Positions 39,639 to 47,279 of a stretch of DNA of 64,000 nucleotides are shown piece after piece (the first letter of the stretch is position 1; each line of letters begins with the position of its first letter). Source of the DNA: a virus; IMG/VR virus record IMGVR_UViG_3300025013_000002, positions 1 through 64,000 of that record. One strand, given 5' to 3'. Position numbers and translations under genes: made by a program. The notes beneath the pieces are model-generated. The model saw only the letters and a program-made list of their open reading frames with translations, searched no databases and was not told where the DNA came from.

Positions 39639-39640
39639 TT

Positions 39641-39832
39641 TTAGGCCCTTCTCCCGTTGAAATAAAGAATCCTGTCTCGGCAACATGGGCACACGATGGT
39701 CGGTACGTAGTCCCTAGCAACCCAAGCGGCGATCTCTGTGTTGATATTTCCGTCTTCGTCCACAATATCTGGCTTCTCGATTCTGCTAAGATCCAGGACC
39801 ACTCCGCAATTCTCGCACGAAATTAGGTTCAT
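39641..39832 (-). CDS. Zinc-ribbon protein
   Basis: 63 residues, start overlapping the upstream stop as ATGA. SCENCGVVLDL and IVCPCCRDRIL form a ribbon. One of a cluster of such genes. Confidence 0.7.
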   Translation of the reverse strand: MNLISCENCGVVLDLSRIEKPDIVDEDGNINTEIAAWVARDYVPTIVCPCCRDRILYFNGRRA

Positions 39833-39993
39833 GATTTGGTTTCCTTGTTCTGGACCGCGCTGACCGTTGGGTACTTCCCATACTCGGCACGCCAATCCTT
39901 AGCAGCTTTATTGATCGCGGCTTCTCTGCCGGATGCCTTCACTTCGTACATCGTTCGGTTGACCTGCTCGAAAAACACCTCATAAGTTTTCAC
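39829..39993 (-). CDS. Small protein, GTG start
   Basis: 54 residues from GTG at 39,993 (GTGA overlap, GGAGGGAGG upstream). KTYEVFFEQVNRTMYEVKAS and an amphipathic helix suggest a ferredoxin-like or ribbon fold. Unknown. Confidence 0.65.
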   Translation of the reverse strand: MKTYEVFFEQVNRTMYEVKASGREAAINKAAKDWRAEYGKYPTVSAVQNKETKS

Positions 39994-40385
39994 TTCTCCT
40001 CCCTCCGTTTCTCCCACCACTCATCAAAGGCTTCGCTCATACTACCTGCAGGGTTGTTGCAGCACCAGCGGAAGAACTCGCAGGCGACTTGTTTGTGGGT
40101 CAATTTGTCAGCGGAGGCAAGTTGATCGGGGTTGGTTATGGCTTCGCGGATATCTTCTTCAATAAGTGTGGCCGTTCTGTCACATGCGTCATCGTAGTGG
40201 CTCTCGCACCGCGCAATCTTGTACCCCGCTGCGATCCGTGCAGCACACTCCATCCCTATTGCCTCTCCGAGGGCAAGGGCCTTGTCCCACGCAGCCCTAG
40301 CTACTTCTTTATGGCTGATTCGCTCGCTGACTGCGAAATCATACTGGTAATTAAAAGCTGCGTACCACTTCTCAAAGTCGTCCAT
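39990..40385 (-). CDS. Helical protein, unknown function
   Basis: 131 residues, mainly helical with aromatic N-terminus (DDFEKWYAAFNYQYDF) and ...FDEWWEKRREEK at the end; both ends contain a D/E-x-W-W/Y motif found in phage 'FExWY' proteins that recur as short tags. No enzyme motif seen. Confidence 0.72.
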   Translation of the reverse strand: MDDFEKWYAAFNYQYDFAVSERISHKEVARAAWDKALALGEAIGMECAARIAAGYKIARCESHYDDACDRTATLIEEDIREAITNPDQLASADKLTHKQVACEFFRWCCNNPAGSMSEAFDEWWEKRREEK

Positions 40386-40386
40386 T

Positions 40387-40560
40387 TTATTTCTCCCTCC
40401 CGCAGTTCAAGCATTCGTATTCAGGTTCCCTCACTCCAGACCCTTCACCGATCACAGCAAACGAGATCAAGGAAGCGGCTACTTGGGTGAAGAACCCGGT
40501 TTTCGGTAATTTTCTGTGGATTGTAGCAGTCTTGCATACGGGGCAGAATTGGGTGGTCAT
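40387..40560 (-). CDS. Zinc-ribbon membrane-type small protein
   Basis: 57 residues: QFCPVCKTATIHRK and YECLNCGREK flank a hydrophobic stretch GFFTQVAASLISFAVIG. The two zinc halves would come together around a hairpin or short membrane segment. Start overlaps upstream stop as ATGA. Confidence 0.68.
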   Translation of the reverse strand: MTTQFCPVCKTATIHRKLPKTGFFTQVAASLISFAVIGEGSGVREPEYECLNCGREK

Positions 40561-41117
40561 TTGGTAGCCCCTCTGAGTTCTTTGCAGTCGTGGCAATTCA
40601 TATCTTGCCTACCGCAGCCTGCTGCTCCACAATCTGGAAACCGAATCATCTCGCGAAGCCTGTTCGTCTCACTGTTGAGCCGGTCCCGTTCAACCTCCAG
40701 CTTCCTGTACTCCTCCGCGTTCGCAGCCAAAGCCCGATCTTTTTGCTCCAGGTGAATCTTGAATCTCACAGCTTCGGCTTTGAGTTCATCTCGCTCGGCC
40801 TCCATAGCGTAGTAGGCGTTCGACCAGTATTTGCGGGTTGCCTCTTCGTCGCGCTCCAGCTCCTTAATCCGCTCCTGCAGTTCACCCCTCTCCTTAACCA
40901 GCCCCTCTACAACTTCAACTAGCCGGTCAACCTGGCACCCTGCTATTTTCTGGATCAGGGCGATGGTAGACTGAGCGGCGGCGAGGTCGGCACGGAGGGT
41001 TGTGAGTTCACTGGTTGACTCGCCAGGGAACTTTGCGTTACATCCCGTACACCAATCTTCGTCAGCGTTAAACATGACAACGCTTGTGCTCCCACACTCA
41101 GGACAATTTCGTCTCAT
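40557..41117 (-). CDS. Coiled-coil protein with zinc sites at both ends
   Basis: 186 residues from the ATG at 41,117 behind GGAGGTGG. N-terminal ribbon (RRNCPECGST ... WCTGCNAKF), then a long coiled coil (residues 50-155), then CGAAGCGRQDMNCHDC. May bridge or tether DNA or proteins; unknown. Confidence 0.72.
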   Translation of the reverse strand: MRRNCPECGSTSVVMFNADEDWCTGCNAKFPGESTSELTTLRADLAAAQSTIALIQKIAGCQVDRLVEVVEGLVKERGELQERIKELERDEEATRKYWSNAYYAMEAERDELKAEAVRFKIHLEQKDRALAANAEEYRKLEVERDRLNSETNRLREMIRFPDCGAAGCGRQDMNCHDCKELRGATK

Positions 41118-41275
41118 TCTCCACCTCCTGCCGCTCTTGCTTTGAGCGCGTAACGCTTGAACCACTGCCATTGAAGGCACAGCCACCCGCCATGTTGCAT
41201 GTACCGGAAGGGTTGCCAGTTGCCTATCGCAAAGTAAACCCAGCCACCTTGCTTTGTGTGAAAAAAGACCTTCAC
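41114..41275 (-). CDS. Tryptophan-rich small protein
   Basis: 53 residues from GTG at 41,275 (GTGA overlap). MKVFFHTKQGGWVYFAIGNW and HGGWLCLQWQWFKR: many aromatic residues in a likely small beta sheet. Unknown. Confidence 0.6.
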   Translation of the reverse strand: MKVFFHTKQGGWVYFAIGNWQPFRYMQHGGWLCLQWQWFKRYALKARAAGGGE

Positions 41276-41415
41276 TCCCCCACCTCCGATGCCGCAGCCC
41301 TTGGCTCCCACCGGCAGGTTGTCTCGCAGCCTCTACACTCCTCAGATTCGCCTTCATCGTGGGCGCAATCATCGCACCCATGCTCATCACAGTTTTTCTT
41401 GTAGCACTCTGTCAT
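41272..41415 (-). CDS. Cysteine-rich protein, relative of the gene at 60,162
   Basis: 47 residues, TAATG overlap with the upstream gene. NCDEHGCDDCAHDEGESEEC ... CETTCRW closely matches the motif order NC-x2-HGC-x-DC-x-HD ... C-x2-C-x4-C-x-W at 60,162 on the other strand. Eight metal ligands suggest two zinc sites. Confidence 0.68.
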   Translation of the reverse strand: MTECYKKNCDEHGCDDCAHDEGESEECRGCETTCRWEPRAAASEVGE

Positions 41416-42002
41416 TACAGCACCTCCGATGCCACAGCGAGGGCGGCTTTTGTCTCGACAAGGGCGCATGAGCATTCGCGGCCCACAAATTCCCCGGTAT
41501 AGCAGGCACAGGATTTCAGATGCCATGCGTAGAACTCCATAGCCTCTAGTGCTCTCTCCCTCAACCCCTTCTCGCGCTGCTCGGATTCTTTAAGAAGATC
41601 CTGTAATTCACCGCACCTTATATCAGTTTCCTGCCAGTGGGCGTAGGCTTCCTTCTCGCGCTGCTCGGCGGATTCAGCGCGGGCTAAGAGTTTCTCCACA
41701 ATCTCCCTCATGTTGGTAACACGATACATTTCACAGCAATGTGCTCGTTGACGCTTCACCTCCTCCCTTGCTTGGGATAGGGCGGATTCGGCTTTCAATC
41801 TCTCCTCGCGTTCATCCTGCCACGCTGTAAACGGAAAGGTCTCTTTCTCCTTGAACAATCTCAGGTCTGCTTTCTCTCTCCCCCGCTCCTCACAGAGTTG
41901 GGTGAGGCGAGTATGTTCTTTTAAGAGTGTCTGCATCATCTTTACCGTGGGTTTGTAATCTTGGGTCATCGCAGCCCTGATATCTTCTATTGATAAATCC
42001 AT
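41415..42002 (-). CDS. Coiled-coil protein
   Basis: 195 residues from the ATG at 42,002 with GGGAGG upstream. Almost wholly charged helix (residues 25-160), ending in a cysteine group (SCACYTGEF, CSCALVETK). Resembles uncharacterised phage coiled-coil proteins with a terminal metal site. Confidence 0.72.
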   Translation of the reverse strand: MDLSIEDIRAAMTQDYKPTVKMMQTLLKEHTRLTQLCEERGREKADLRLFKEKETFPFTAWQDEREERLKAESALSQAREEVKRQRAHCCEMYRVTNMREIVEKLLARAESAEQREKEAYAHWQETDIRCGELQDLLKESEQREKGLRERALEAMEFYAWHLKSCACYTGEFVGRECSCALVETKAALAVASEVL

Positions 42003-42032
42003 CTTCCATCCTCCCTGCGACATTTTAAGTCG

Positions 42033-42719
42033 CTACTTGTTCCAATCCGATAAAACCCCGTGAACAAATCCTTTAAAATAGTCGCCTGAAATCCCACTTC
42101 CAGGTGCCGACATTTCCCTGAGCTTGGACAAAAGTTCCTCGGTGGTCAGGCCAGAGAGTTCAGCAGGAGGAACCTCTTCATCTAAGCCAGCATCACTTTT
42201 GGGCTCCTCAGCCTCAACCACCAAATCCTCCTTCACCGAAACTCCGATGGCTCCCATCTCGCGCATTTTGGTTTCGATGATAGCTAAAAAATCCAGAATA
42301 TCCGACTCCACGACAAACCTCGGATAGAGCGCCTGGAAGACTTTCCAATGAGCAGAACGAGCGCCTCCTCTTTCTTTAAACGGGTCTTTTCCTTTCTTGT
42401 AGGCCACGAGTACACCTTCTCGATAAATGTCCTCTGTAGACCCCTTGAGGGCTTCAGAATCACCTAATGAGAAGATGTAATGGTTGCCTAGAGGATCTCT
42501 GACTTTAGCCAGGATCAATTCCTGGATTGGCTTCGCTTCCATGTCGTACTCCTTCGGGTGCCCAATGTGGTAGCTCCCGCAGATTTCACATTTGTAGGGC
42601 TCAATTCGTTCTCCTGATTTCTCGGAGGATTGCTCCGCTTTCTTCTGAGCAGTCGAGAGCAGTGCGTACTTAATTTTGGGCTTGCACATTCTTAAAGCCC
42701 TTTGTTGGAGTTCGGTCAT
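42033..42719 (-). CDS. Protein with N-terminal zinc finger
   Basis: 228 residues. YKCEICGSYHIGH near residue 43 is a CCHH-like motif. The central part (LGNHYIFSLGDSEALKG) is beta-rich, the C-terminal 60 residues acidic then helical. Family not recognised. Confidence 0.72.
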   Translation of the reverse strand: MTELQQRALRMCKPKIKYALLSTAQKKAEQSSEKSGERIEPYKCEICGSYHIGHPKEYDMEAKPIQELILAKVRDPLGNHYIFSLGDSEALKGSTEDIYREGVLVAYKKGKDPFKERGGARSAHWKVFQALYPRFVVESDILDFLAIIETKMREMGAIGVSVKEDLVVEAEEPKSDAGLDEEVPPAELSGLTTEELLSKLREMSAPGSGISGDYFKGFVHGVLSDWNK

Positions 42720-42907
42720 TTTAGGACTCCTCGTAGGCTGTGCAGGAGAATTATCAGCATGAACATCAGGATTCCGAAGGGGATTCCTAAGAGCCCGTAG
42801 ACACGGTACCCGGAATCAAAGCGAGGAGGCGCCCAATCCTTCTTCGGCTCCTCTTCGAGGCTGCGGTAAATGGCATTAGCTTTTTCGGTCAGTTTAGGGT
42901 TGTTCAT
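42716..42907 (-). CDS. Single-pass membrane protein
   Basis: 63 residues with one membrane helix near the C-terminus (YGLLGIPFGILMFMLIILLH). N-terminus charged, probably cytoplasmic. Unknown. Confidence 0.7.
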   Translation of the reverse strand: MNNPKLTEKANAIYRSLEEEPKKDWAPPRFDSGYRVYGLLGIPFGILMFMLIILLHSLRGVLK

Positions 42908-42908
42908 T

Positions 42909-43208
42909 TTAATTCTCCTTTGGTTCTAAGCCTCGCTCAACCAAGTGAGCGTAGAATGCTAGGTAATCGTCCACTACGTTCGACCTTCCGATCTTCACAA
43001 CCCCGTGATTCTTATGCACTAATATCGCTCCTCCACATGATGCCTTACGCAGGAAGCCTTGCTCGGCAGCGAGTGTTTCAAGTTCCTGAGGATAAACCCC
43101 TGACCTAAAGAACGGATGGGAGCAATTAGGACAGCGCCTAAATGACAGCCTTTCCTGCGGGAGACCTTCCCAGCCACATAAGTAGCAGGTTATTTTAGCT
43201 TCGAACAT
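42909..43208 (-). CDS. Zinc-ribbon protein
   Basis: 99 residues: ITCYLCGWEG and RRCPNCSHPFF form a ribbon. C-terminal part contains GAILVHKNHGVVKIG. Good ribosome site. Unknown role. Confidence 0.73.
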   Translation of the reverse strand: MFEAKITCYLCGWEGLPQERLSFRRCPNCSHPFFRSGVYPQELETLAAEQGFLRKASCGGAILVHKNHGVVKIGRSNVVDDYLAFYAHLVERGLEPKEN

Positions 43209-43220
43209 TTCTTCCTCCTA

Positions 43221-43499
43221 TCAATATTCGCTCGGCCTGAGCACGGTCGTAGAACTCCTGTCCCCTTCCGTCACAATCCACACGACCCCAAACTCCTCCG
43301 ACTTGTAGACCGAGAAGATCCGGTCTCCTCTCCAAAGAGCTGCCTCGTTCATCTCCTTGTCCTCGGCGCAGGTGTCGCCCCAATCTCCGTCGAGGTGCCT
43401 GTGGATGCAAGACTGGACGAAGATTTCAAACTTCGGATTTTCAGTAGATTCCTCAAAGATGCTCCTGGTTTGGACTAGCTGACCCGCTTTGAATTTCAT
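43221..43499 (-). CDS. Conserved phage/plasmid protein
   Basis: 92 residues. HLDGDWGDTCAEDKEMNEAA, GDRIFSVYKS and VWIVTEGDRSSTTVLRPSEY reproduce a pattern widely found on phages and plasmids with no established function. First gene behind the operator-spacer promoter at 43,530. Confidence 0.85.
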   Translation of the reverse strand: MKFKAGQLVQTRSIFEESTENPKFEIFVQSCIHRHLDGDWGDTCAEDKEMNEAALWRGDRIFSVYKSEEFGVVWIVTEGDRSSTTVLRPSEY

Positions 43500-43529
43500 T
43501 TTGAACCCCCATTTCCTAGATTAACGTGG

Positions 43530-43558
43530 ATTTTAATTCACTTCTGAATTTTTGTCAA
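43530..43558 (-). promoter_or_regulatory. Promoter with palindrome filling the spacer
   Basis: TTGACA (43,553-43,558) and TAAAAT (43,530-43,535) are 17 bp apart; ATTCAGAAGTGAAT occupies 43,536-43,549. The -35 lies at the stop codon of the upstream gene. A clear repressor-type layout. Confidence 0.82.
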
Positions 43559-43559
43559 G

Positions 43560-43733
43560 CTAAAAATCCCAGTTCCTACCCTTGTCCTCGTCCAGGACGA
43601 AGAGGATTTCAAGCTCTGCCCCACACTCCGGGCAGTCCTGATCCGCCGAAATGAAGGAGCAATCCGAAGCAAGCTCCAGGTTTATATTAACGTAGTACCA
43701 ATCAATCGCGTGACCGCAGTTAGAGCATTTCAT
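43560..43733 (-). CDS. 57-residue zinc-ribbon protein
   Basis: ATG behind AGGAGG. MKCSNCGHAIDWYYV and DCPECGAELEILFV form a four-cysteine ribbon. Its end carries the -35 of the next operon's promoter. Confidence 0.7.
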   Translation of the reverse strand: MKCSNCGHAIDWYYVNINLELASDCSFISADQDCPECGAELEILFVLDEDKGRNWDF

Positions 43734-43759
43734 ACAACCTCCTGTTTTACTTAGGTTTT

Positions 43760-43777
43760 AAGTGGGATTTCACATTT
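43760..43777. repeat. GTGA-N4-TCAC palindrome, imperfect
   Basis: AAGTGGGATTTCACATTT upstream of the zinc-ribbon gene; the first member of the second palindrome family when moving right. Confidence 0.6.
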
Positions 43778-43809
43778 CACTAAATTAAAGAATTATAATA
43801 AAAAAAGAC

Positions 43810-43930
43810 TTGACAAACTCTTAGAAATCATGGTATCCTAAAACCGGCGCTAGCCGATGAAGTATAGATTAATACCCCAATTAACTAGGTAGGGTTTTAG
43901 GTACCATTTTGGCTGATAATAGTTGACTAG
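43810..43930 (+). ncRNA. Plus-strand small RNA gene A
   Basis: Against the minus-strand operon, TTGACA (43,810) and TATCCT (43,834) form a promoter. The transcript would begin with a CGGC-GCTA-GCCG hairpin and continue into TATAGATTAATACCCC ... CTAGGTAGGGTTT, a core shared with gene B at 45.0 kb. No plus-strand gene follows, so an independent small RNA is likely. The 3' end is not obvious. Confidence 0.55.
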
Positions 43931-43941
43931 AAAGGTAGGGA

Positions 43942-44247
43942 TTAAATCTCAAATTCCTTTCTCGCTGCAGCACCCATCTTGTCCGGATAAACACCCTCCT
44001 CGTCCGATATGACCTCCCAGCCATACTCGAACGATGTTAGGTTTTCGTAATCCTCCCTTGGAGTCTCGGAATTGCCCTCCCAGTCTTCGGTGCCTTCACC
44101 CATTCTGAGACGCCCGATGCAGTCGCTTAGGGTATCTTTGTCAAACTCGAATCCGCTGTGGAAGTAGATGCATTCGCCTGCCTCATTGAAAACTGCCAGA
44201 TGGAGCCCACCGCCATTGTCCTCGATTGCCTGGAACGTCGTTTTCAT
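43942..44247 (-). CDS. Unknown protein
   Basis: 101 residues. The fold seems alpha/beta (GGLHLAVFNEAGECIYFHSG; SCIGRLRM-like helix). This opening is a pattern seen in uncharacterised phage proteins. Unknown function. Confidence 0.75.
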   Translation of the reverse strand: MKTTFQAIEDNGGGLHLAVFNEAGECIYFHSGFEFDKDTLSDCIGRLRMGEGTEDWEGNSETPREDYENLTSFEYGWEVISDEEGVYPDKMGAAARKEFEI

Positions 44248-44265
44248 TTCTTGCCTCCTTTAGTT

Positions 44266-44604
44266 TTAATCCCTCGCTACCGAGTAGCAAACCGATTCCC
44301 AGTTGAAGGTTAATTCGAGTTCCATCGCTCCACTTTCCCAGGTCCAGAACTTGAGCTGGAATCCTCCGACGCCCAGCCGATTGTATGGCAGATGACCCGG
44401 CTCGGCAAGGAGTTCTTTCAGCCTGGAGAACATCGAGCAGCAAGAGGACCTCATCGAGCTGATAGTAGGAACCATGTGCCCCGGACCCTCGTTCGCCCAA
44501 GTCCAACCATTAATCAGCATCAGGGCTCGCACCTTCTCGAAGTCGAATTTCTCCATGATTTCTTGGAAGGTTTCTTCAATATTCTGGAGTTGCGCTGCGT
44601 TCAT
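44266..44604 (-). CDS. Unknown protein
   Basis: 112 residues. FEKVRALMLINGWTWANEGP and GFQLKFWTWE-type segments. I recognise no family; spacing and ribosome site are typical of the operon. Confidence 0.75.
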   Translation of the reverse strand: MNAAQLQNIEETFQEIMEKFDFEKVRALMLINGWTWANEGPGHMVPTISSMRSSCCSMFSRLKELLAEPGHLPYNRLGVGGFQLKFWTWESGAMELELTFNWESVCYSVARD

Positions 44605-44605
44605 G

Positions 44606-44920
44606 CTAGGCCTCCTCAGCTTTTTTGACTGCCTGCTCTGCGATTACCAGCAGGTCCTCGATGGTGTTGGTGCTCATCGGGCCGAAGTGCTTAATACCCG
44701 AAAGCCGGTCGTGAATGTCCTTCAGGGCATCCAAGAGAGCAGGGGCCTGGGAGATCAGCCTGCAATTTGCCTCGTCGATTTCTACTCTCTCCTCTAAGGT
44801 CAGCGTGCATTCCTCGTCCTCAGGGTCCAACTCGATCTGCGCCCCGAGTATTTTGTAGTAGCCGTCTAGGTAGCCAGTCACGTTCCAAGGCCCCTTCGTG
44901 TGCTTCGATTCGATTTTCAT
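44606..44920 (-). CDS. 'HTKGPW' family phage protein, copy 1
   Basis: 104 residues. HTKGPWNVTGYLDGYYKILG near the start and EANCRLISQAPALLDALKDI in the middle define a common phage family of unknown function. Two relatives lie at 46.7 and 47.0 kb; this copy is closest to the latter (DGFYKILGAQIQLDPED). Confidence 0.82.
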   Translation of the reverse strand: MKIESKHTKGPWNVTGYLDGYYKILGAQIELDPEDEECTLTLEERVEIDEANCRLISQAPALLDALKDIHDRLSGIKHFGPMSTNTIEDLLVIAEQAVKKAEEA

Positions 44921-44963
44921 TTCCTACCCCCAATTATTAGAGAAAAATAATTTAATTTACCAC

Positions 44964-45088
44964 TTGACAAATCCCAAAAGTATGGTACACTTAAAATCGC
45001 CGCGAGGCAAAAAGGATTATAGTTAATACCCCTACTATCTAGGTAGGGTTTAGCGAGGATTTGGTTCCTACTAAACCCTACCTTTTTA
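44964..45088 (+). ncRNA. Plus-strand small RNA gene B
   Basis: TTGACA (44,964) and TACACT (44,986) on the plus strand, then a GCC-GCGA-GGC hairpin with a GNRA loop, then TATAGTTAATACCCC ... CTAGGTAGGGTTTAG shared with gene A. It ends in a terminator: GGTAGGGTTTAG pairs CTAAACCCTACC and TTTTT follows. Predicted length about 90 bases. No open frame. Confidence 0.65.
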
Positions 45089-45108
45089 GTGGGACAATTA
45101 TTCCTGGG

Positions 45109-45303
45109 TTAGCCCACCACGTTGAGCCCAATGAAATCCGGCTTAGCCAGCCTCTTTAATTCGTCATACACTTCCTCCGATCCGAACTCATGGGTGAAAA
45201 CAGGCCGACCGAAAAGCTCCTCGGCATAAGCGTGCATGTCTGCGAAGTCTCCGAGCATGAATCCTGTGTAGGCTGAAACGATTGCTGCTTCCCTTTTGGT
45301 CAT
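45109..45303 (-). CDS. Conserved small phage protein
   Basis: 64 residues from the ATG at 45,303 behind AAGGAG. MTKREAAIVSAYTGFMLGDF and LFGRPVFTHEF are a widespread phage pattern without known function. Confidence 0.82.
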   Translation of the reverse strand: MTKREAAIVSAYTGFMLGDFADMHAYAEELFGRPVFTHEFGSEEVYDELKRLAKPDFIGLNVVG

Positions 45304-45366
45304 CTTCAAATCTCCTTTTCCACATCCTCTGTGGATAACTCCTGTTAAATTTGTTAGTAAAGTTAG

Positions 45367-45385
45367 GCGCCCTGTGGTAGGGCGC
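45367..45385 (-). terminator. GC-rich hairpin, possible terminator
   Basis: GCGCCCT/AGGGCGC with a five-base loop, 18 bases after the stop of the gene ending at 45,403. Only a weak T-rich stretch follows on the minus strand. Confidence 0.55.
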
Positions 45386-45402
45386 GGTGAATAGCGGATT
45401 GC

Positions 45403-45771
45403 TTAGGATTTGTGCTTGAGCTTGTCGAGGACCGCCTGAGCCTTATAAACGTGGCAAGTGCAGTAGCGCTCCGGATTAGCGGTACGTTCTCCTCTACACT
45501 TGCAGGCAGGGTGATGAATGGAGGCAGCGGAATGCTCAAGCGCAGCCACCATTTCCTCGTGGTAGTTCAGGGCCAGCGCGATCAACTTGGCTCTCGCTTC
45601 GTCTTGCTCCTCAAGACCGTAGGCCAGCTTGTGCACCGTGGTGTTAGTAGTGGCAACCCAGTCAATCCCGGCTTCCGCAGTCTTGCCAAGCACGGAGTAA
45701 ACGGTGGTCTTATGCGCTGCTACCGGAAACTTGATGTTGGCTTGCTCGATTAATTCGGCGTAGGACTTCAT
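45403..45771 (-). CDS. Unknown protein with zinc-type cysteines
   Basis: 122 residues. Helical first two thirds, then HHPACKCRGER ... RYCTCHVYKAQ, a CxC...CxCH group likely binding metal. Unknown. Confidence 0.75.
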   Translation of the reverse strand: MKSYAELIEQANIKFPVAAHKTTVYSVLGKTAEAGIDWVATTNTTVHKLAYGLEEQDEARAKLIALALNYHEEMVAALEHSAASIHHPACKCRGERTANPERYCTCHVYKAQAVLDKLKHKS

Positions 45772-45772
45772 G

Positions 45773-46069
45773 TTATGCCTCCTTTTTGTTCAGATTCAAA
45801 ACTCCCAGTGTCCGGTCGTAGGTTTTCTGTAGTCCCTCGCCTAGAGGGTGATTCAGCAGGTGGTGGGCGTATTCGTTCAGGAGGCCCAGCAACTCCTCCC
45901 TCTCGTTCACGGCATCGCAGATCGTCTTAGCGATCTCCCTCGTTTCCTCATTCGTCTTGCCCTGGACCTCCGCGATGACTTCCATGTTATCAGTCAGGAT
46001 CTGCGTGGAGTCTACGAGGGTCTCGGCTATCATGACGAAATGAAGCGGCATTGAAATGTGAGATTTCAT
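45773..46069 (-). CDS. Helical protein, unknown function
   Basis: 98 residues from the ATG at 46,069, with AGGAGG 12 bases upstream across an A-run, which is a long spacing. Helical throughout (MEVIAEVQGKTNEETREIAK). A GTGA-N4-TCA(C/T)-type repeat overlaps the start codon (46,054-46,071). Confidence 0.7.
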   Translation of the reverse strand: MKSHISMPLHFVMIAETLVDSTQILTDNMEVIAEVQGKTNEETREIAKTICDAVNEREELLGLLNEYAHHLLNHPLGEGLQKTYDRTLGVLNLNKKEA

Positions 46070-46085
46070 TTTTTTTTTATTCCTC

Positions 46086-46151
46086 CTAGTTGAGCAGGCA
46101 AGCCTGCAAGAGTTCAACCAAAATTCTGAGTTGTTCAGGGTCGAGGTTCAT
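46086..46151 (-). CDS. 21-residue peptide
   Basis: ATG overlaps the upstream stop as ATGA, behind GGGGAG. Encodes MNLDPEQLRILVELLQACLLN. It may be a real micro-protein or a short coupling ORF keeping ribosomes on the message. Confidence 0.4.
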   Translation of the reverse strand: MNLDPEQLRILVELLQACLLN

Positions 46152-46351
46152 TTTTGGATCTCCCCTGTCGAGTAATAAACCTGGCCGTCGATCACGATCT
46201 GGTAGCTTTTGAGACCTTCGGCATCGGCCAGTTGCCTCATGTAAGCCTTAATCTGCTCGGTGCTCGAAATGTTGAACTCTCCACTGAATGGAACCCAGTT
46301 GTACTCACCAGGATCTCCGAGTATTTCGACGTAAGCGTAATGCTTGACCAT
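46148..46351 (-). CDS. Unknown small protein
   Basis: 67 residues from the ATG at 46,351 behind AAAGGAGAG. VKHYAYVEILGDPGEYNWVP is a recognisable phage-type opening; the fold is probably beta-rich. Unknown function. Confidence 0.72.
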   Translation of the reverse strand: MVKHYAYVEILGDPGEYNWVPFSGEFNISSTEQIKAYMRQLADAEGLKSYQIVIDGQVYYSTGEIQK

Positions 46352-46440
46352 TTGGCACTCTCCTTTACCTTGTTCTGAGAGCAAGGCACCCTCTTCCGGG
46401 GCTGTTTATCCACAAGTGAATGGGAATGTATATGTGAATT

Positions 46441-46626
46441 TTAGTTTGGCCTTTGTAGGGCATCCTCGTTCGATTCAGCCCAAATCCTTTGCAGGTCGAA
46501 CCTGCTCCTGTACCAAGCCAGATCCTCGATCCTGGTCATGCTGACTCCGGTGGCTTGGTTCTTCCTCGGTTGATCGTAGACGCAGAGCTTGCCGTCCTCG
46601 ATCTCGTACCAGCGTTGAGCTTTCAT
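46441..46626 (-). CDS. Unknown small protein
   Basis: 61 residues from ATG at 46,626, overlapping the stop of the membrane peptide gene. QRWYEIEDGKLCVYDQPR, then RSRFDLQRIWAES. No family recognised. Confidence 0.68.
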   Translation of the reverse strand: MKAQRWYEIEDGKLCVYDQPRKNQATGVSMTRIEDLAWYRSRFDLQRIWAESNEDALQRPN

Positions 46627-46715
46627 TGATCCTCCCAATCCTGGTACACTTTCCAAAGCGCCCAGAGTGTAGCTGCTACGATGACGAAGAAGATGAGGTG
46701 GATGGTTTGGGTCAT
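46623..46715 (-). CDS. 30-residue membrane peptide
   Basis: Starts by ATGA overlap with the upstream gene and ends by overlap with the next. One membrane helix (IHLIFFVIVAATLWALWKVY). Very short, but both overlaps and AAGGAGG argue for translation. Confidence 0.55.
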   Translation of the reverse strand: MTQTIHLIFFVIVAATLWALWKVYQDWEDQ

Positions 46716-46996
46716 TTCGAGCCCTCCTTGGCTTTTCTGATTGCTTCGCGAGCTTTGCGCCAATCAGATGCTAGAGGCGGGTTGTTCCCGGTGTCCTGCC
46801 AGCGCACCAGATTTTCCAACGCCTCCAGCAATTCCGGAGCAGCCGCCATCAAATCCGCATTTGCCTGATATTCCTCCTCGTAGCGGTTGTAGACCAAGGC
46901 GATGTCGTAATCCCGTTCATCCGAAACGATTCCTTGGCTGTGATCTCCAGCGTGGTTGACTAGGCGCCAAGGACCTGGGGAAAATTTATTTTTCAT
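46712..46996 (-). CDS. 'HTKGPW' family phage protein, copy 3
   Basis: 94 residues. FSPGPWRLVNHAGDHSQGIV at the start and ANADLMAAAPELLEALENLV in the middle fit the family of the genes at 44.6 and 47.0 kb. Most diverged copy. Unknown role. Confidence 0.8.
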   Translation of the reverse strand: MKNKFSPGPWRLVNHAGDHSQGIVSDERDYDIALVYNRYEEEYQANADLMAAAPELLEALENLVRWQDTGNNPPLASDWRKAREAIRKAKEGSK

Positions 46997-47279
46997 TTTG
47001 AACTCCTTTTGCTTTGGCTACGACCCGGCGAGCCTCTTCCCAGGATGCTGTGTCAGGTAAGCCCCAAATCGTGATTAGATCCTCCAGCGCTGCGAGAAGT
47101 TCTGGAGCTGCTGAGATCAAGGCACAATTTGCCTCGTCGATTTCCGTTACCTGCTCACTGGTGAGGTGGGGAAGTACGTCTTCAGGATCGAGTTGAATTT
47201 GGGCTCCAAGAATCTTGTAGAATCCGTCCCTGTAGCCCTCCACGTTCCAGGGCATAGGTGTAAATTTATTGGTGCTCAT
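46986..47279 (-). CDS. 'HTKGPW' family phage protein, copy 2
   Basis: 97 residues from the ATG at 47,279 behind GGGAGG. FTPMPWNVEGYRDGFYKILG and EANCALISAAPELLAALEDL closely match copy 1 at 44.6 kb. Overlaps the 32-residue membrane peptide by ATGA. Confidence 0.82.
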   Translation of the reverse strand: MSTNKFTPMPWNVEGYRDGFYKILGAQIQLDPEDVLPHLTSEQVTEIDEANCALISAAPELLAALEDLITIWGLPDTASWEEARRVVAKAKGVQNEK

